From positions 1-64,000 of the forward strand of contig NZ_JAUGZK010000013.1 of the NCBI RefSeq assembly GCF_036327005.1: a stretch of 64,000 nt of DNA, read 5' to 3'. The notes below the pieces were generated by a model. That model ran no database searches and had not been told where the DNA came from. It was given only the letters and a program-made list of their open reading frames with translations. Below are positions 35,575-46,000 of this stretch, piece by piece. Both the position numbers and the translations under genes were made by a program. The first letter of the stretch is position 1; the number at the start of each line of letters is the position of its first letter. The stretch comes from Alkalimonas mucilaginosa. Lineage in GTDB: Bacteria > Pseudomonadota > Gammaproteobacteria > Enterobacterales > Alteromonadaceae.

Positions 35575-38500
35575 ACATCATGTTGGTATCGCAGTGCTCA
35601 AAGAATGCGCTGAATGAAACTCGGCGGATCATCGATCAGTTTGCTGAACGGCGTGGCGACAGAACATGGCAAACACCGATAACGCTTCAAGGTCTTGATG
35701 TACTGCGTAAGCTGCTAAAAAAGACAGCTCGGCGAAATACGGCTGTTGCCTGTCATTGGATCCGCAGTAAAAACCATACCGAACTGTTATGGGTTGTTGG
35801 TAATCAGCGAAAATTTAATATTGATGGTGCTACACCAACCAATATGACGTTGCGCAATATTCTGCGTAGTGAGGATGAAAACAGCTGGCATAACGCCGAG
35901 GTTATTGCCTTATTGGCTGCTATTGCTGGGTTGTTTCATGATTTTGGTAAAGCCAATCTATTGTTTCAGCAAAAAATAGACCCAAAAGTAAAAACGACGG
36001 GTTATGAGCCTTATCGCCATGAATGGGTATCGCTTCGGCTATTTCAGGCATTTACTGCTGATAAGACGGATAAGCAATGGCTTACTGAATTAGCTGATAT
36101 TACGACTGAGTTTGAGCAACATGTGCTAGTCAAATTACATAAAGACATGCCGGAGCAGCATCTGCTAGAGCCATTTGCCGGTTTAGCGTCAGTTTCCCGA
36201 TTAGTGGCATGGTTAATCGTATCACATCATCGGTTACCGGTATTTTCGTCGAAAAACTCAAATATTTCGCCGTCTTTAAGCACTATTACAGGTTGGCTGT
36301 CAGATGATTTTAATGTGTTATGGAATTCCATAAACAGTGCTGAGAGTTGTGAGCAACAGCGACGTGAGCAAAACTGGTTTTTTGAATATGGCACGCCTTT
36401 GCTCAGCGCAACCTGGCGAAAAAAAGCTGGTGAAATAGCAGTGCGCGCACTTCGTTGCCATAAATTGTTTGAGAGTGATTGGTTTGAGCAACGTTTCACC
36501 AGCCATCTTGCCAGGTTATCGTTAATGTTGGCGGACCACTACTATTCTGCCCAAGTACCTACAGAGAAATGGCAAGATGCGAATTATACGGCCTTTGCCA
36601 ATTCCGATCGGCAAACCCGAGCGCTGAAGCAGAAGCTGGATGAGCACAATGTAGGTGTAAGCCATAATGCATATTTACTGGCTAGAAGTTTACCCACATT
36701 AAAAAATACTTTGCCAGCGATTACCCGGCATAAAGGTTTTAAACAACGGGCTAAGCAGGACAAGTTTCGCTGGCAGGATAAAGCGTACGACCTGGCCTGC
36801 TCTGTGCGTGACAGCAGCGTTTCCCAGGGTTTTTTCGGTATCAATATGGCCAGCACAGGTAAGGGTAAAACCTTTGCCAATGCCCGTATTATGTATGGCC
36901 TTGCTGATGAAAAGCTGGGTTGCCGTTTTAGCGTGGCGCTGGGACTAAGAACTTTAACGTTACAAACTGGTGATGCACTAAAAGAGCGTTTGCGACTAAC
37001 CGATGACGATCTTGCTGTACTGATAGGCTCAGCTGCAGTTCAGCAATTGCATGACATCAATAAGCAAGCACAACTAGCAGAACAGGCTATAAGCAACAAT
37101 AGCAGTGGCAGTGAATCACTGGCTGATCCCATAGCAGAGCATCTTTACGTCAGTTATGAGGGTAGTGTGTATGATGGCCGTTTAAAAGATTGGTTAAACA
37201 GCAGCCCAAAGTTAAACCAGCTAGTAAGTGCGCCTGTACTGGTCAGCACTATTGATCATCTGATGCCAGCAACGGAAGGCGTGCGTGGTGGTAAGCAAAT
37301 CGCGCCTATGCTGCGGTTGCTAACGGCAGATTTAGTGCTGGATGAACCTGATGATTTTGATACTGCTGATTTGCCGGCGCTGTGCAGGTTGGTCAACTGG
37401 GCCGGAATGCTAGGTGCAAGAGTCCTGCTTTCATCGGCTACCTTACCGCCAGTACTGGTATGTGCCTTGTTTGAGGCTTATCGCACCGGTAGAGAGCACT
37501 TTAATGCAGTAAATGCTGACGGACGGATCCAGTTGCCAATTATCTGTGGTTGGTTTGATGAGTTCGCTGCCGTAAAAGCACAGTGTGTGGACAAAAAGCA
37601 ACTTATGCAGCAGCATTTGGCATTTGTTGAAAAGCGGGTTAAGGCATTGGCAAGTCAACCTGTGTTGCGTAAAGCCAATTTACTTGAGGTTACCGCCAGC
37701 AGCAAAAATCCAGCTCAGATTATCAGCCAGTTGGCTAGCCTGATTCAGCAGAGCATTTGTCAGTTGCATCATGAGCATCATCAAGTGGCGCCGGCGGGGC
37801 AAACTGTCTCTATCGGCCTGGTACGTATGGCCAATATTAATCCTATGGTGGCTGTTGCAAAGCAGTTGCTGCAGATGGCAGTGCCGTCTGATTGCCGTAT
37901 CCATTATTGTGTGTACCACAGCCAGTACCCCTTGGTCGTTCGCTCTGCTATTGAGCAAAAATTGGATGCGGCACTGACCCGTTACAATACCTCGGCACTT
38001 TGGCAACAAGCCGAAATTAAACAAGCTTTAGCTGAATACCCGGAAGGTAATCACCTGTTTGTTGTGTTGGCGACGTCTGTCGCCGAAGTTGGCAGGGATC
38101 ACGATTATGACTGGGCCATTGCCGAACCAAGCTCAATGCGCTCATTAATTCAGCTGGCTGGTCGTATTCAGCGGCACAGGCAGTTTCCGGCTAACAGCGA
38201 TAACTTACTTATCCTCTCGAAAAATTTTAAAGCATTGAAGGCTGTAACTAATAAAGACGGAAAGAGCAAACCAGCATATTGTCAGCCTGGGTTTGAACGG
38301 GATGATTTGTTACTAGAAAATCATGATCTTAAAAATATTTTACCCGAAGAATACTTCCATCATATTAGTGCTGTACCTCGTATTACTCAGCCAAAACTAG
38401 TTGAGTCGAAATTGTACTCTGACCTTGTTGTATTTGAGCATTTGGCGCTATTGCAAAGTGTTTTTCCTCAACCAGATAACTGTTTAAGCGTTGGCCGGGA

Positions 38501-38903
38501 TTGGACAAAAGATTACGCTGCAAGGTGGTGGCAGCATGATGCAACCTGGAGTGCTGAATTACAAAGGCGCAAGCCGTTTCGTAAATCATCGCCTGATGAA
38601 CCTTACTGTTTGATGTTATCAGAAGAGGATGAAGAACCAGTGTTCACCCGGATTAATGATGCTGTCTGGCCATTGGAATATATCGAAGCAGAAAACTTTG
38701 TCACCGAGCATTGGTTGCCAGCACAAGGCAATCACGCCTGGTTTACGCTGGATGCATTATCGGTGTATCAGCAGCGTGCAGAACAAATGGGGCTCACACT
38801 TGAAGAAGTAAGCAAGCAATTCGGTGAGATCCGCTTAAGAATAAAACAGAATGCCGAAAAGTGGCATTACCACCCAGCTTTAGGCATTTTCCAAAATTTA
38901 TAG
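35571..38903 (+). CDS. cas3: Cas2-Cas3 fusion nuclease-helicase, type I-F
   Basis: This 1110-residue fusion is diagnostic of type I-F. A Cas2-like N-terminal domain (about residues 1-95, MNIMLVSQCSKNALNETRRI) joins an HD nuclease (GLFHDFGKANLLF near residue 120). A superfamily 2 helicase follows with P-loop MASTGKGKT near 425, DEPDDFD near 590, SSATLPP and QLAGRIQRH near 862. It degrades DNA bound by the Csy complex and works with Cas1 in spacer acquisition. Start at 35571 overlaps cas1 (ATGA); the ORF extends 13 codons upstream inside cas1. Confidence 0.96.
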   Translation: MNIMLVSQCSKNALNETRRIIDQFAERRGDRTWQTPITLQGLDVLRKLLKKTARRNTAVACHWIRSKNHTELLWVVGNQRKFNIDGATPTNMTLRNILRSEDENSWHNAEVIALLAAIAGLFHDFGKANLLFQQKIDPKVKTTGYEPYRHEWVSLRLFQAFTADKTDKQWLTELADITTEFEQHVLVKLHKDMPEQHLLEPFAGLASVSRLVAWLIVSHHRLPVFSSKNSNISPSLSTITGWLSDDFNVLWNSINSAESCEQQRREQNWFFEYGTPLLSATWRKKAGEIAVRALRCHKLFESDWFEQRFTSHLARLSLMLADHYYSAQVPTEKWQDANYTAFANSDRQTRALKQKLDEHNVGVSHNAYLLARSLPTLKNTLPAITRHKGFKQRAKQDKFRWQDKAYDLACSVRDSSVSQGFFGINMASTGKGKTFANARIMYGLADEKLGCRFSVALGLRTLTLQTGDALKERLRLTDDDLAVLIGSAAVQQLHDINKQAQLAEQAISNNSSGSESLADPIAEHLYVSYEGSVYDGRLKDWLNSSPKLNQLVSAPVLVSTIDHLMPATEGVRGGKQIAPMLRLLTADLVLDEPDDFDTADLPALCRLVNWAGMLGARVLLSSATLPPVLVCALFEAYRTGREHFNAVNADGRIQLPIICGWFDEFAAVKAQCVDKKQLMQQHLAFVEKRVKALASQPVLRKANLLEVTASSKNPAQIISQLASLIQQSICQLHHEHHQVAPAGQTVSIGLVRMANINPMVAVAKQLLQMAVPSDCRIHYCVYHSQYPLVVRSAIEQKLDAALTRYNTSALWQQAEIKQALAEYPEGNHLFVVLATSVAEVGRDHDYDWAIAEPSSMRSLIQLAGRIQRHRQFPANSDNLLILSKNFKALKAVTNKDGKSKPAYCQPGFERDDLLLENHDLKNILPEEYFHHISAVPRITQPKLVESKLYSDLVVFEHLALLQSVFPQPDNCLSVGRDWTKDYAARWWQHDATWSAELQRRKPFRKSSPDEPYCLMLSEEDEEPVFTRINDAVWPLEYIEAENFVTEHWLPAQGNHAWFTLDALSVYQQRAEQMGLTLEEVSKQFGEIRLRIKQNAEKWHYHPALGIFQNL

Positions 38904-38918
38904 CCGCATGGAGGTGTT

Positions 38919-40289
38919 ATGCAATATGAAGGGTTAGCAGCAGGAATAGCTGATTATATAAATCAGCGAAGGTTACAGAAGCTGGAGCCAATAGAGAAAG
39001 CCTTAGAAAAGGCGTTGAAAGATGTTGAGGATGTTGTTCAACAAGCACAAATTAACACAGATTTTTTGCCTCAAATCCAGCAGATAAACCAACAGTTTGA
39101 TGTGAGATATTGGTTAGATGATGCGGCAAAACGTGCAAAACAAATCAGCCTTGTTACCCACGCGCTTAAGTTTACCCACGGGGATGCCAAAGGCAGCAGT
39201 GTATTGTCACTGGAATATACGGCTGATGCGGACTATCTCGTTACTGCCAGTTTAACCAACTTAGCGATTGATGCAGTAGGAAACGCAGCCGCTTTAGATG
39301 TTGCCAAGCTTTTGCAATTAGAGTCGGAAGGGCAGAGTCTGGCACAAGCATTAACAGATGGCGATTTCAGTGCTCTTGCCGTATTCAGCGAGAATCAGGA
39401 ACAACTGACAGAATGGGTTGAAGGCTTCAAGTTGGCTTTAGCAGATAAAGCTTTGTCATCACATACCTTAGCCAAACAACTGTATTTTCCCGCAGCTGAT
39501 GGCCAGTATCATCTACTTAGCCCAGTATTTGCGACGTCTCTTGCGCATCAATTTAACGGCAAAATAACTGCTGTGAGGTATGGAGATGAGCCTAAAGCTA
39601 CCCGTGAAGCACGAAAGGCTGGTAAATATTATGATAAGTCAGATGTGCGCTTTTTAGATACCGCAATACAGAGCTTTGGCGGCTCTAAACCGCAAAATAT
39701 TTCTCAATTAAATAGCCAGCGGGGAGGGAAGACTCACTTGCTTAACTGTTCACCGCCATCCTGGCAATCGACCTTAAAGCCCCCACTAAATGAGCCGTCA
39801 ATTTTTAGCGGTCGTGAGTTTAACCGCCGAGTGTGGCGTGACTTACAAGAGTTGCAACGTTACCTGCTTAGCGTAAAAGGGCGCGATAGTACTTTAGAGA
39901 TTCGCCGCAATATTGCCGCTTTCGTCAATGATCTTATTGATGGGTTGCTAAATTATGCGGCTGAAGTGCAAGGGTTAACTGAGCATGCGGGCTGGAGCCA
40001 GCAAGATTGCACTTTAAACCCAGCAGAGCAGCTGTGGCTGGATGTCTGGTGCGAAGACCTGCAATTTCAGCAAAAAAGGGCTAACAACAACTGGCAGCAA
40101 GATATTTGCCTGGCGTTTGCCGGCTGGTTAAATAACAAGCTGAACTATACCCTGAAAAAAGATGGGCTGGTGTTTGGTACTGTGCAATATCAGCATTGGG
40201 CGAAGTTGCTGTCGCCCCGACTACGTGACTATGAGATTGGCACAAGCGTATTTTCTGTTGGTAAGTCACAAGCGGAGGTAGCGGTATGA
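38919..40289 (+). CDS. csy1: Csy1 (Cas8f), large subunit of type I-F Cascade
   Basis: This 456-residue protein is the Cas8f subunit that contacts the PAM and the crRNA 5' handle. Family features are the N-terminal ADYINQRRLQKLEP, ALKFTHGDAKGSS, and a C-terminal region ending SPRLRDYEIGTSVFSVGKSQAEVAV. Length is slightly above the P. aeruginosa protein (about 434). GGAGG precedes the ATG. The stop overlaps csy2 (ATGA). Confidence 0.93.
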   Translation: MQYEGLAAGIADYINQRRLQKLEPIEKALEKALKDVEDVVQQAQINTDFLPQIQQINQQFDVRYWLDDAAKRAKQISLVTHALKFTHGDAKGSSVLSLEYTADADYLVTASLTNLAIDAVGNAAALDVAKLLQLESEGQSLAQALTDGDFSALAVFSENQEQLTEWVEGFKLALADKALSSHTLAKQLYFPAADGQYHLLSPVFATSLAHQFNGKITAVRYGDEPKATREARKAGKYYDKSDVRFLDTAIQSFGGSKPQNISQLNSQRGGKTHLLNCSPPSWQSTLKPPLNEPSIFSGREFNRRVWRDLQELQRYLLSVKGRDSTLEIRRNIAAFVNDLIDGLLNYAAEVQGLTEHAGWSQQDCTLNPAEQLWLDVWCEDLQFQQKRANNNWQQDICLAFAGWLNNKLNYTLKKDGLVFGTVQYQHWAKLLSPRLRDYEIGTSVFSVGKSQAEVAV

Positions 40290-41275
40290 GTAATTATTTT
40301 TTGCTGGAACACCTTAAAGTTCAAAACGCCAACTGCATTGCCGGTTTGACGTATGGCTTTCCGGCCATTACCCATTTCCTTGGTTATACCCACGCGTTGT
40401 CGCGTAAGTTACAGCAACAGTTTGGCATTGAGCTAACCGGTTGTGCAGTGGTCTGTCACCAGCATCAGGTACAGGCATATCAGCCAAGTGGCTGGGGCGA
40501 TTACGTTTTTGCCTTAACCCGCAATCCATTAACCAAAGAGGGCAATACTGCACCCATTGTCGAGGAGGGGCGTATGCATCTTACCGTCTCGTTGATTTTG
40601 GAAGCGGACAAAGCATTCAGTAACAGCCAGCAACAACGATTAGTTGAAATGCTTGGCCTGTTAGCCCAGCGACAAAAGCTGGCTGGCGGCCAGGTTATTA
40701 GCCTGAAAGGCGTTAGCCTCTACAGTGATGATGACGAGCAAGCGTTAAGTCGAAAATTACTACGAAAAATGCTGCCTGGTTTTGTATTAACTGATCGCTC
40801 AGAGCTGTTAAAGCAGCATTATCAGCAGTTAGTAGCGACTCAGCCAAATGCCACCATGCTGGATGCCTGGCTGGATTTTTCTGCTTTAACGTATCGTGCT
40901 GTTATTGCAGACGATGTTGACTCATCGACCGATCAGCATGCAGCGGAATGGGTTAGGGTACCTAAACCAGCGAATGGCTACCTGGTGCCGATCACCACAG
41001 GCTATAAAGCGATTTCTCCACTTTATCCTGCTGGCGCAGTTGCCAATAGCCGTGATCCGCAATACCCGTTTTGTTTTGTCGAATCTGCGTATGGTGTCGG
41101 GCTGTGGTTAAGCCCGCACCGTGTCCCTGATGTGCGGGACGTTATCTGGCGTTACCGACAGCAGGGGCCCTGGTATCTATGTGCGACAAACACCTCACAA
41201 AATGCATTAAAGCTGCATCCGGAGCAGGAAGCTGCTTTAGCTGAACTTCCAGAAACTGAACTTACTTACTACTAA
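40286..41275 (+). CDS. csy2: Csy2 (Cas5f) subunit
   Basis: The 329-residue product is the Cas5f partner that forms a heterodimer with Csy1 on the crRNA 5' end. It starts MSNYFLLEHLKVQNANCIAG and includes LTYGFPAITHFLGYTHALSR and the FCFVESAYGVGLWLSPHRVPD segment; the fold is a RAMP/RRM type. The ATG overlaps the csy1 stop by four bases, so synthesis is likely coupled. It is separated from csy3 by 13 bases. Confidence 0.93.
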   Translation: MSNYFLLEHLKVQNANCIAGLTYGFPAITHFLGYTHALSRKLQQQFGIELTGCAVVCHQHQVQAYQPSGWGDYVFALTRNPLTKEGNTAPIVEEGRMHLTVSLILEADKAFSNSQQQRLVEMLGLLAQRQKLAGGQVISLKGVSLYSDDDEQALSRKLLRKMLPGFVLTDRSELLKQHYQQLVATQPNATMLDAWLDFSALTYRAVIADDVDSSTDQHAAEWVRVPKPANGYLVPITTGYKAISPLYPAGAVANSRDPQYPFCFVESAYGVGLWLSPHRVPDVRDVIWRYRQQGPWYLCATNTSQNALKLHPEQEAALAELPETELTYY

Positions 41276-41288
41276 AAAGGAACTTATT

Positions 41289-42293
41289 ATGGCTACTACT
41301 TTAAAAACTGCATCGGTACTGGCTTTTGAAGCCAAGCTGGCAAATTCTGACGCCATTATGGCCAGCGGTAACTGGGATGAGCGCGGCAATGCGAAAAGCT
41401 TTTTGCCAATCTCAGTTAAAGAAAAAGCGGTTCGCGGCACTATTTCAAACCGATTAAAGTCAGCACTGGCCAGCGATCCGGCAAAGGTTGATGCCGAGGT
41501 ACAAAAAGCGAACTTACAAACCGTTGATAACGCAGCATTACCGTTTGAACATGACACACTTAAAGTGAGCTTTACTATAAGAGTCATTGGTGATTTAGCG
41601 ACACCTTCTACCTGCAATGATCCTGCTTATCAGCAAGCCTTAGCCAGCATTATTAATGGCTACGCTGAACAAAACCAATTTACCGAGTTAGCCAATCGCT
41701 ATGCTGCCAATATTGCCAACGGTCGTTTTTTGTGGCGCAACCGCGTAGGTGCTGAGGCAGTGGAGGTGCAGGTGACTCACGGTAACGAGCGTTGGGTATT
41801 CGATAGTCAGCAGTTTGATTTACGTAGTTTTGCAGAGCCTTCAGGCGATTTAGCAAAGCTGGCACAAGTGATTAAACAGGGCTTAGCTGGTGAGAGCTTC
41901 GCTCTGCTCAAGATCAGCGCTTTTGTTAAACTTGGTGCAGGTCAGGCTGTTTATCCATCGCAGGAGTTGGTCATGGGCGGAGGCAAAGGTGATAAGAGCA
42001 AGTTTTTGTATCAGTTGGATGGTGTTGCAGCCATGCACTCGCAAAAAATTGGCAATGCTTTGCGCACTATTGATACCTGGCACCCTGAAACAGCAGAAGT
42101 AGGTGCCATAGCAGTTGAACCTTATGGCTCAGTAACCAACCGTGGAAAAGCGTATCGTCAGCCGAAAGACGGCATGGATTTTTATAAGTTGCTGGATGGC
42201 TGGATTTTGAAAGGTAAAACCCCACCGTTGGAGCAGCAGCATTACATTATGGCCATGTTTATTCGTGGCGGTGTATTTGGTGAAGCCGGCTAA
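41289..42293 (+). CDS. csy3: Csy3 (Cas7f) backbone subunit
   Basis: The 334-residue Cas7f protein forms the six-copy backbone along the spacer RNA of the Csy complex. It has LKTASVLAFEAKLANSDAIM, FLWRNRVGAEAVEVQV, AVYPSQELVMGG and the C-terminal KGKTPPLEQQHYIMAMF stretch of the family. A clear AAAAGGA site lies 9 bases upstream. This is normally the most abundant Csy subunit. Confidence 0.94.
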   Translation: MATTLKTASVLAFEAKLANSDAIMASGNWDERGNAKSFLPISVKEKAVRGTISNRLKSALASDPAKVDAEVQKANLQTVDNAALPFEHDTLKVSFTIRVIGDLATPSTCNDPAYQQALASIINGYAEQNQFTELANRYAANIANGRFLWRNRVGAEAVEVQVTHGNERWVFDSQQFDLRSFAEPSGDLAKLAQVIKQGLAGESFALLKISAFVKLGAGQAVYPSQELVMGGGKGDKSKFLYQLDGVAAMHSQKIGNALRTIDTWHPETAEVGAIAVEPYGSVTNRGKAYRQPKDGMDFYKLLDGWILKGKTPPLEQQHYIMAMFIRGGVFGEAG

Positions 42294-42303
42294 GGGAACA
42301 ACT

Positions 42304-42873
42304 ATGGATAGCTATATCGAAATTACGGTACTGCCAGACTTAGAAGCTGATGCCAACTTTCTAATGAATAATCTGTGCTCAAAATTGCATGCAGTGTTGG
42401 GGCAGGTGACTGAAGGTAAAGTAGGGATTAGTTTCCCAAATTATGGCGTAGCGGGTAAAAATCTCGGCACCAAGCTACGTATCCACGGCAGCGCGACTAT
42501 GTTGGAAAAACTCATGGCGCAGAGTTGGTTAAAGGGGCTGCGGGATTATTGTCAGTGTAGTGATGTTTTGTCAGTGCCGAAGGATGCTAAGCAGCGTTAT
42601 TTTGCCAGGCGCCAACTTAAGAGTGCGCACAACAAGCGCCAACGTTCAGTTGGTAAAGGTTGGTTAACGCATGAGGAGGCGATGGGCAAGATTCCTGATG
42701 AGTCACAAAAGCTACTTAAGCTACCGTTTCTGCAACTAACCAGCCGGGGCAATAAACAGCAAATGAAAGTGTTTATTGAGCAGGGGCCGGTAATGGAACA
42801 GGCAAAAGAAGGTAGCTTTAATTCATACGGATTAAGTCGATTATCTGAAAAAGTAACAGTTCCTTGGTTTTAA
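42304..42873 (+). CDS. csy4: Csy4 (Cas6f) crRNA endoribonuclease
   Basis: Csy4 cuts pre-crRNA 3' of the repeat hairpin and stays bound to it. The 189-residue product begins MDSYIEITVLPDLEADANFL and has His at residue 29, the position of the catalytic His of P. aeruginosa Csy4. An Arg-rich helix (RRQLKSAHNKRQR) that grips the stem major groove lies near residues 103-115. I chose the ATG at 42304, after AAGGGAA; the ORF opens 13 codons earlier inside csy3. Followed by a terminator then the leader. Confidence 0.94.
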   Translation: MDSYIEITVLPDLEADANFLMNNLCSKLHAVLGQVTEGKVGISFPNYGVAGKNLGTKLRIHGSATMLEKLMAQSWLKGLRDYCQCSDVLSVPKDAKQRYFARRQLKSAHNKRQRSVGKGWLTHEEAMGKIPDESQKLLKLPFLQLTSRGNKQQMKVFIEQGPVMEQAKEGSFNSYGLSRLSEKVTVPWF

Positions 42874-42894
42874 CCCTTTTTTTGAGCTAGCTCT

Positions 42895-42923
42895 GCAGCC
42901 CTCACCTGATAAGGGCTGCTTTT
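42895..42923 (+). terminator. Terminator of the cas operon
   Basis: GCAGCCCT and AGGGCTGC pair around a 9-base loop and are followed by TTTT on the plus strand. It would end the cas transcript just after csy4 and before the leader, so the array likely has its own promoter. Confidence 0.75.
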
Positions 42924-43002
42924 CTGCCCTAATAAAAAGGGTAAATCACGCATAGCGCTGAATGTTCTTTAATAATCAGGTTGTTAATGCTTAAATGCAC
43001 TA
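42924..43002 (+). promoter_or_regulatory. CRISPR leader
   Basis: This A+T-rich stretch of 79 bases lies between the cas terminator and the first repeat. It is on the leader side because the opposite array end carries the degenerate repeat. It contains an IHF consensus site at 42974-42986 and should hold the pre-crRNA promoter, which I cannot place exactly. Confidence 0.7.
42974..42986 (+). promoter_or_regulatory. IHF binding site in the leader
   Basis: AATCAGGTTGTTA matches the IHF consensus WATCARNNNNTTR at every defined position. It ends 16 bases before the first repeat. IHF bends the leader to allow Cas1-Cas2 integration in type I-E and I-F systems. Confidence 0.65.
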
Positions 43003-46000
43003 CTTCACTGCCGAACAGGCAGCTTAGAAAATCATCAAGAATGCGAAAGCAGAAGTTACCTACTTCACTGCCGAACAGGCAGCTTAGAAAATGCTGCGAA
43101 AAGACCGGTTAAGAGAATCAGTCTTCACTGCCGAACAGGCAGCTTAGAAAAGTTTATCGTTGAGTACATTTCTGCAGGGAAACTTCACTGCCGAACAGGC
43201 AGCTTAGAAAATCATCAGGGCAGGGGTTTAAGGGGTCGCCACCTTCACTGCCGAACAGGCAGCTTAGAAAGAACCCGATGATGGTTACTTTCCTGATGAA
43301 TGCTTCACTGCCGAACAGGCAGCTTAGAAAAGAGCTACTACGTTAAGGACAACTTATGAAAACTTCACTGCCGAACAGGCAGCTTAGAAAAAAAGCTATC
43401 AAGCGGTTGGTGATGCCGCGCACTTCACTGCCGAACAGGCAGCTTAGAAAGGCATGCAGCGCACCGTGGCAACTGTCACCGCCTTCACTGCCGAACAGGC
43501 AGCTTAGAAATGGGCCAGTGCAGGAAGCAGCAGGAGTATGAACTTCACTGCCGAACAGGCAGCTTAGAAAATCGTAGCGCCAGATGGCTGCCAGCTGCTG
43601 CTCTTCACTGCCGAACAGGCAGCTTAGAAAAGGGCGCCGTGAATAGGCAGCACTGCGATGCCCTTCACTGCCGAACAGGCAGCTTAGAAAGTCACCGTTT
43701 CAGTGGTGTCGATCATGTGCTCCTTCACTGCCGAACAGGCAGCTTAGAAAAACCGGCTGTTTGAAGCCGAGCAGCGTTTAAACTTCACTGCCGAACAGGC
43801 AGCTTAGAAAGTCACGGTTTCGGTGGTGTCGATCATGTGCTCCTTCACTGCCGAACAGGCAGCTTAGAAAAGACAGGCACACCAGCATTGATCAACTGCA
43901 GGCTTCACTGCCGAACAGGCAGCTTAGAAAAACGAACTCACCGGTACCGACTGGCAACTTAACTTCACTGCCGAACAGGCAGCTTAGAAATCGGCAGCGT
44001 TCTTTCCAGTGACCTTTTCAAGCTTCACTGCCGAACAGGCAGCTTAGAAACTAGCTGCTCACCAACGCAGCGGAATGATGTTCTTCACTGCCGAACAGGC
44101 AGCTTAGAAAAAAAAGAAGGGCAAAGCAAAGTGGTTGTCCGGCTTCACTGCCGAACAGGCAGCTTAGAAAAAAAAGCTCAGACCATCACGGAACCCGATA
44201 CACTTCACTGCCGAACAGGCAGCTTAGAAATGGTCGCTCATATCGCAAGGGTGACAAGCTAACTTCACTGCCGAACAGGCAGCTTAGAAAAGCAAAACGA
44301 GCGCCCAGCGCTGCCAGGTGATCTTCACTGCCGAACAGGCAGCTTAGAAATGAATGCTGTGCAGATACCAGTCATCATCAGCCTTCACTGCCGAACAGGC
44401 AGCTTAGAAACACAGTACACCCTGGTCATCTTCGTCAATTAGCTTCACTGCCGAACAGGCAGCTTAGAAAATGTGCTGGTTGCAGTAACATACCGCCGTT
44501 CCCTTCACTGCCGAACAGGCAGCTTAGAAAAATATGACAGTTTCACAGTTTTGACTATGGAGCTTCACTGCCGAACAGGCAGCTTAGAAAATGGATTGCA
44601 TGGACAAAATACATAACGGCAACTTCACTGCCGAACAGGCAGCTTAGAAATCTGGGTCAACATCATTAATGCCTATCTCACCCTTCACTGCCGAACAGGC
44701 AGCTTAGAAATCTGTTCTGATTTTTAATTTTGTGCGCTGTCCCTTCACTGCCGAACAGGCAGCTTAGAAAATTGCAGCAATGTCAAATGTTGTTGACGGT
44801 GTCTTCACTGCCGAACAGGCAGCTTAGAAAAGAGCCGGACAAGGACAACGAGCCAGAGAAAGCTTCACTGCCGAACAGGCAGCTTAGAAAATTGCCAGCT
44901 TGCCATTAGTGGCCCCGCCGAACTTCACTGCCGAACAGGCAGCTTAGAAAAGCACCGGATTCCGCATGCACAATCACATCAACTTCACTGCCGAACAGGC
45001 AGCTTAGAAATAAAGGGAATGGATATGTCCAGGCCTAGGGACCTTCACTGCCGAACAGGCAGCTTAGAAAAGTTGCCGAAATCGCGTAACCATTGGGGCA
45101 TGCTTCACTGCCGAACAGGCAGCTTAGAAAACAGGGACATTGATTACCGTTTGCGTCAGATACTTCACTGCCGAACAGGCAGCTTAGAAATTAACCAGCA
45201 CCGGCAAACTGTCCGCGAAAGCCTTCACTGCCGAACAGGCAGCTTAGAAATTAGTGCCGCCAGCGGGAGCTTTGTCGGTGTGCTTCACTGCCGAACAGGC
45301 AGCTTAGAAAAGCCCAGGCGCGAACCCTTTTTGCTGCCTCTTCTTCTTCACTGCCGAACAGGCAGCTTAGAAACACTTGCTGGACCTGATGGCGGACTGA
45401 TCGCACTTCACTGCCGAACAGGCAGCTTAGAAATCACCGCCATGGTCACATACCATTAAATGCACCTTCACTGCCGAACAGGCAGCTTAGAAAGACAACG
45501 GTGCTGGCGTCAAACACGACGGACGCTTCACTGCCGAACAGGCAGCTTAGAAATGGCGGAACCGTCATGGGTGCTTTCGATTGCGCTTCACTGCCGAACA
45601 GGCAGCTTAGAAAAGCTCTTCAGGTTCAAGCATGCACACAATGACCTTCACTGCCGAACAGGCAGCTTAGAAAAAGCAATTCGGGCGGAACCACTGCGAG
45701 CACGTCTTCACTGCCGAACAGGCAGCTTAGAAAGACTGTTGACGCTAATGGTACCGCGTTATCAACTTCACTGCCGAACAGGCAGCTTAGAAAATTTAAC
45801 GGCACATCATCAGGTTCTGTACCAACTTCACTGCCGAACAGGCAGCTTAGAAAAACTATAACAATGGTAATCTCCCCGCCATCCTCTTCACTGCCGAACA
45901 GGCAGCTTAGAAATGTGGTAGACATCCTGAACAAAATTAAAGGCACTTCACTGCCGAACAGGCAGCTTAGAAATAGTCGATGGAAGGTAAGGGGGATCGC

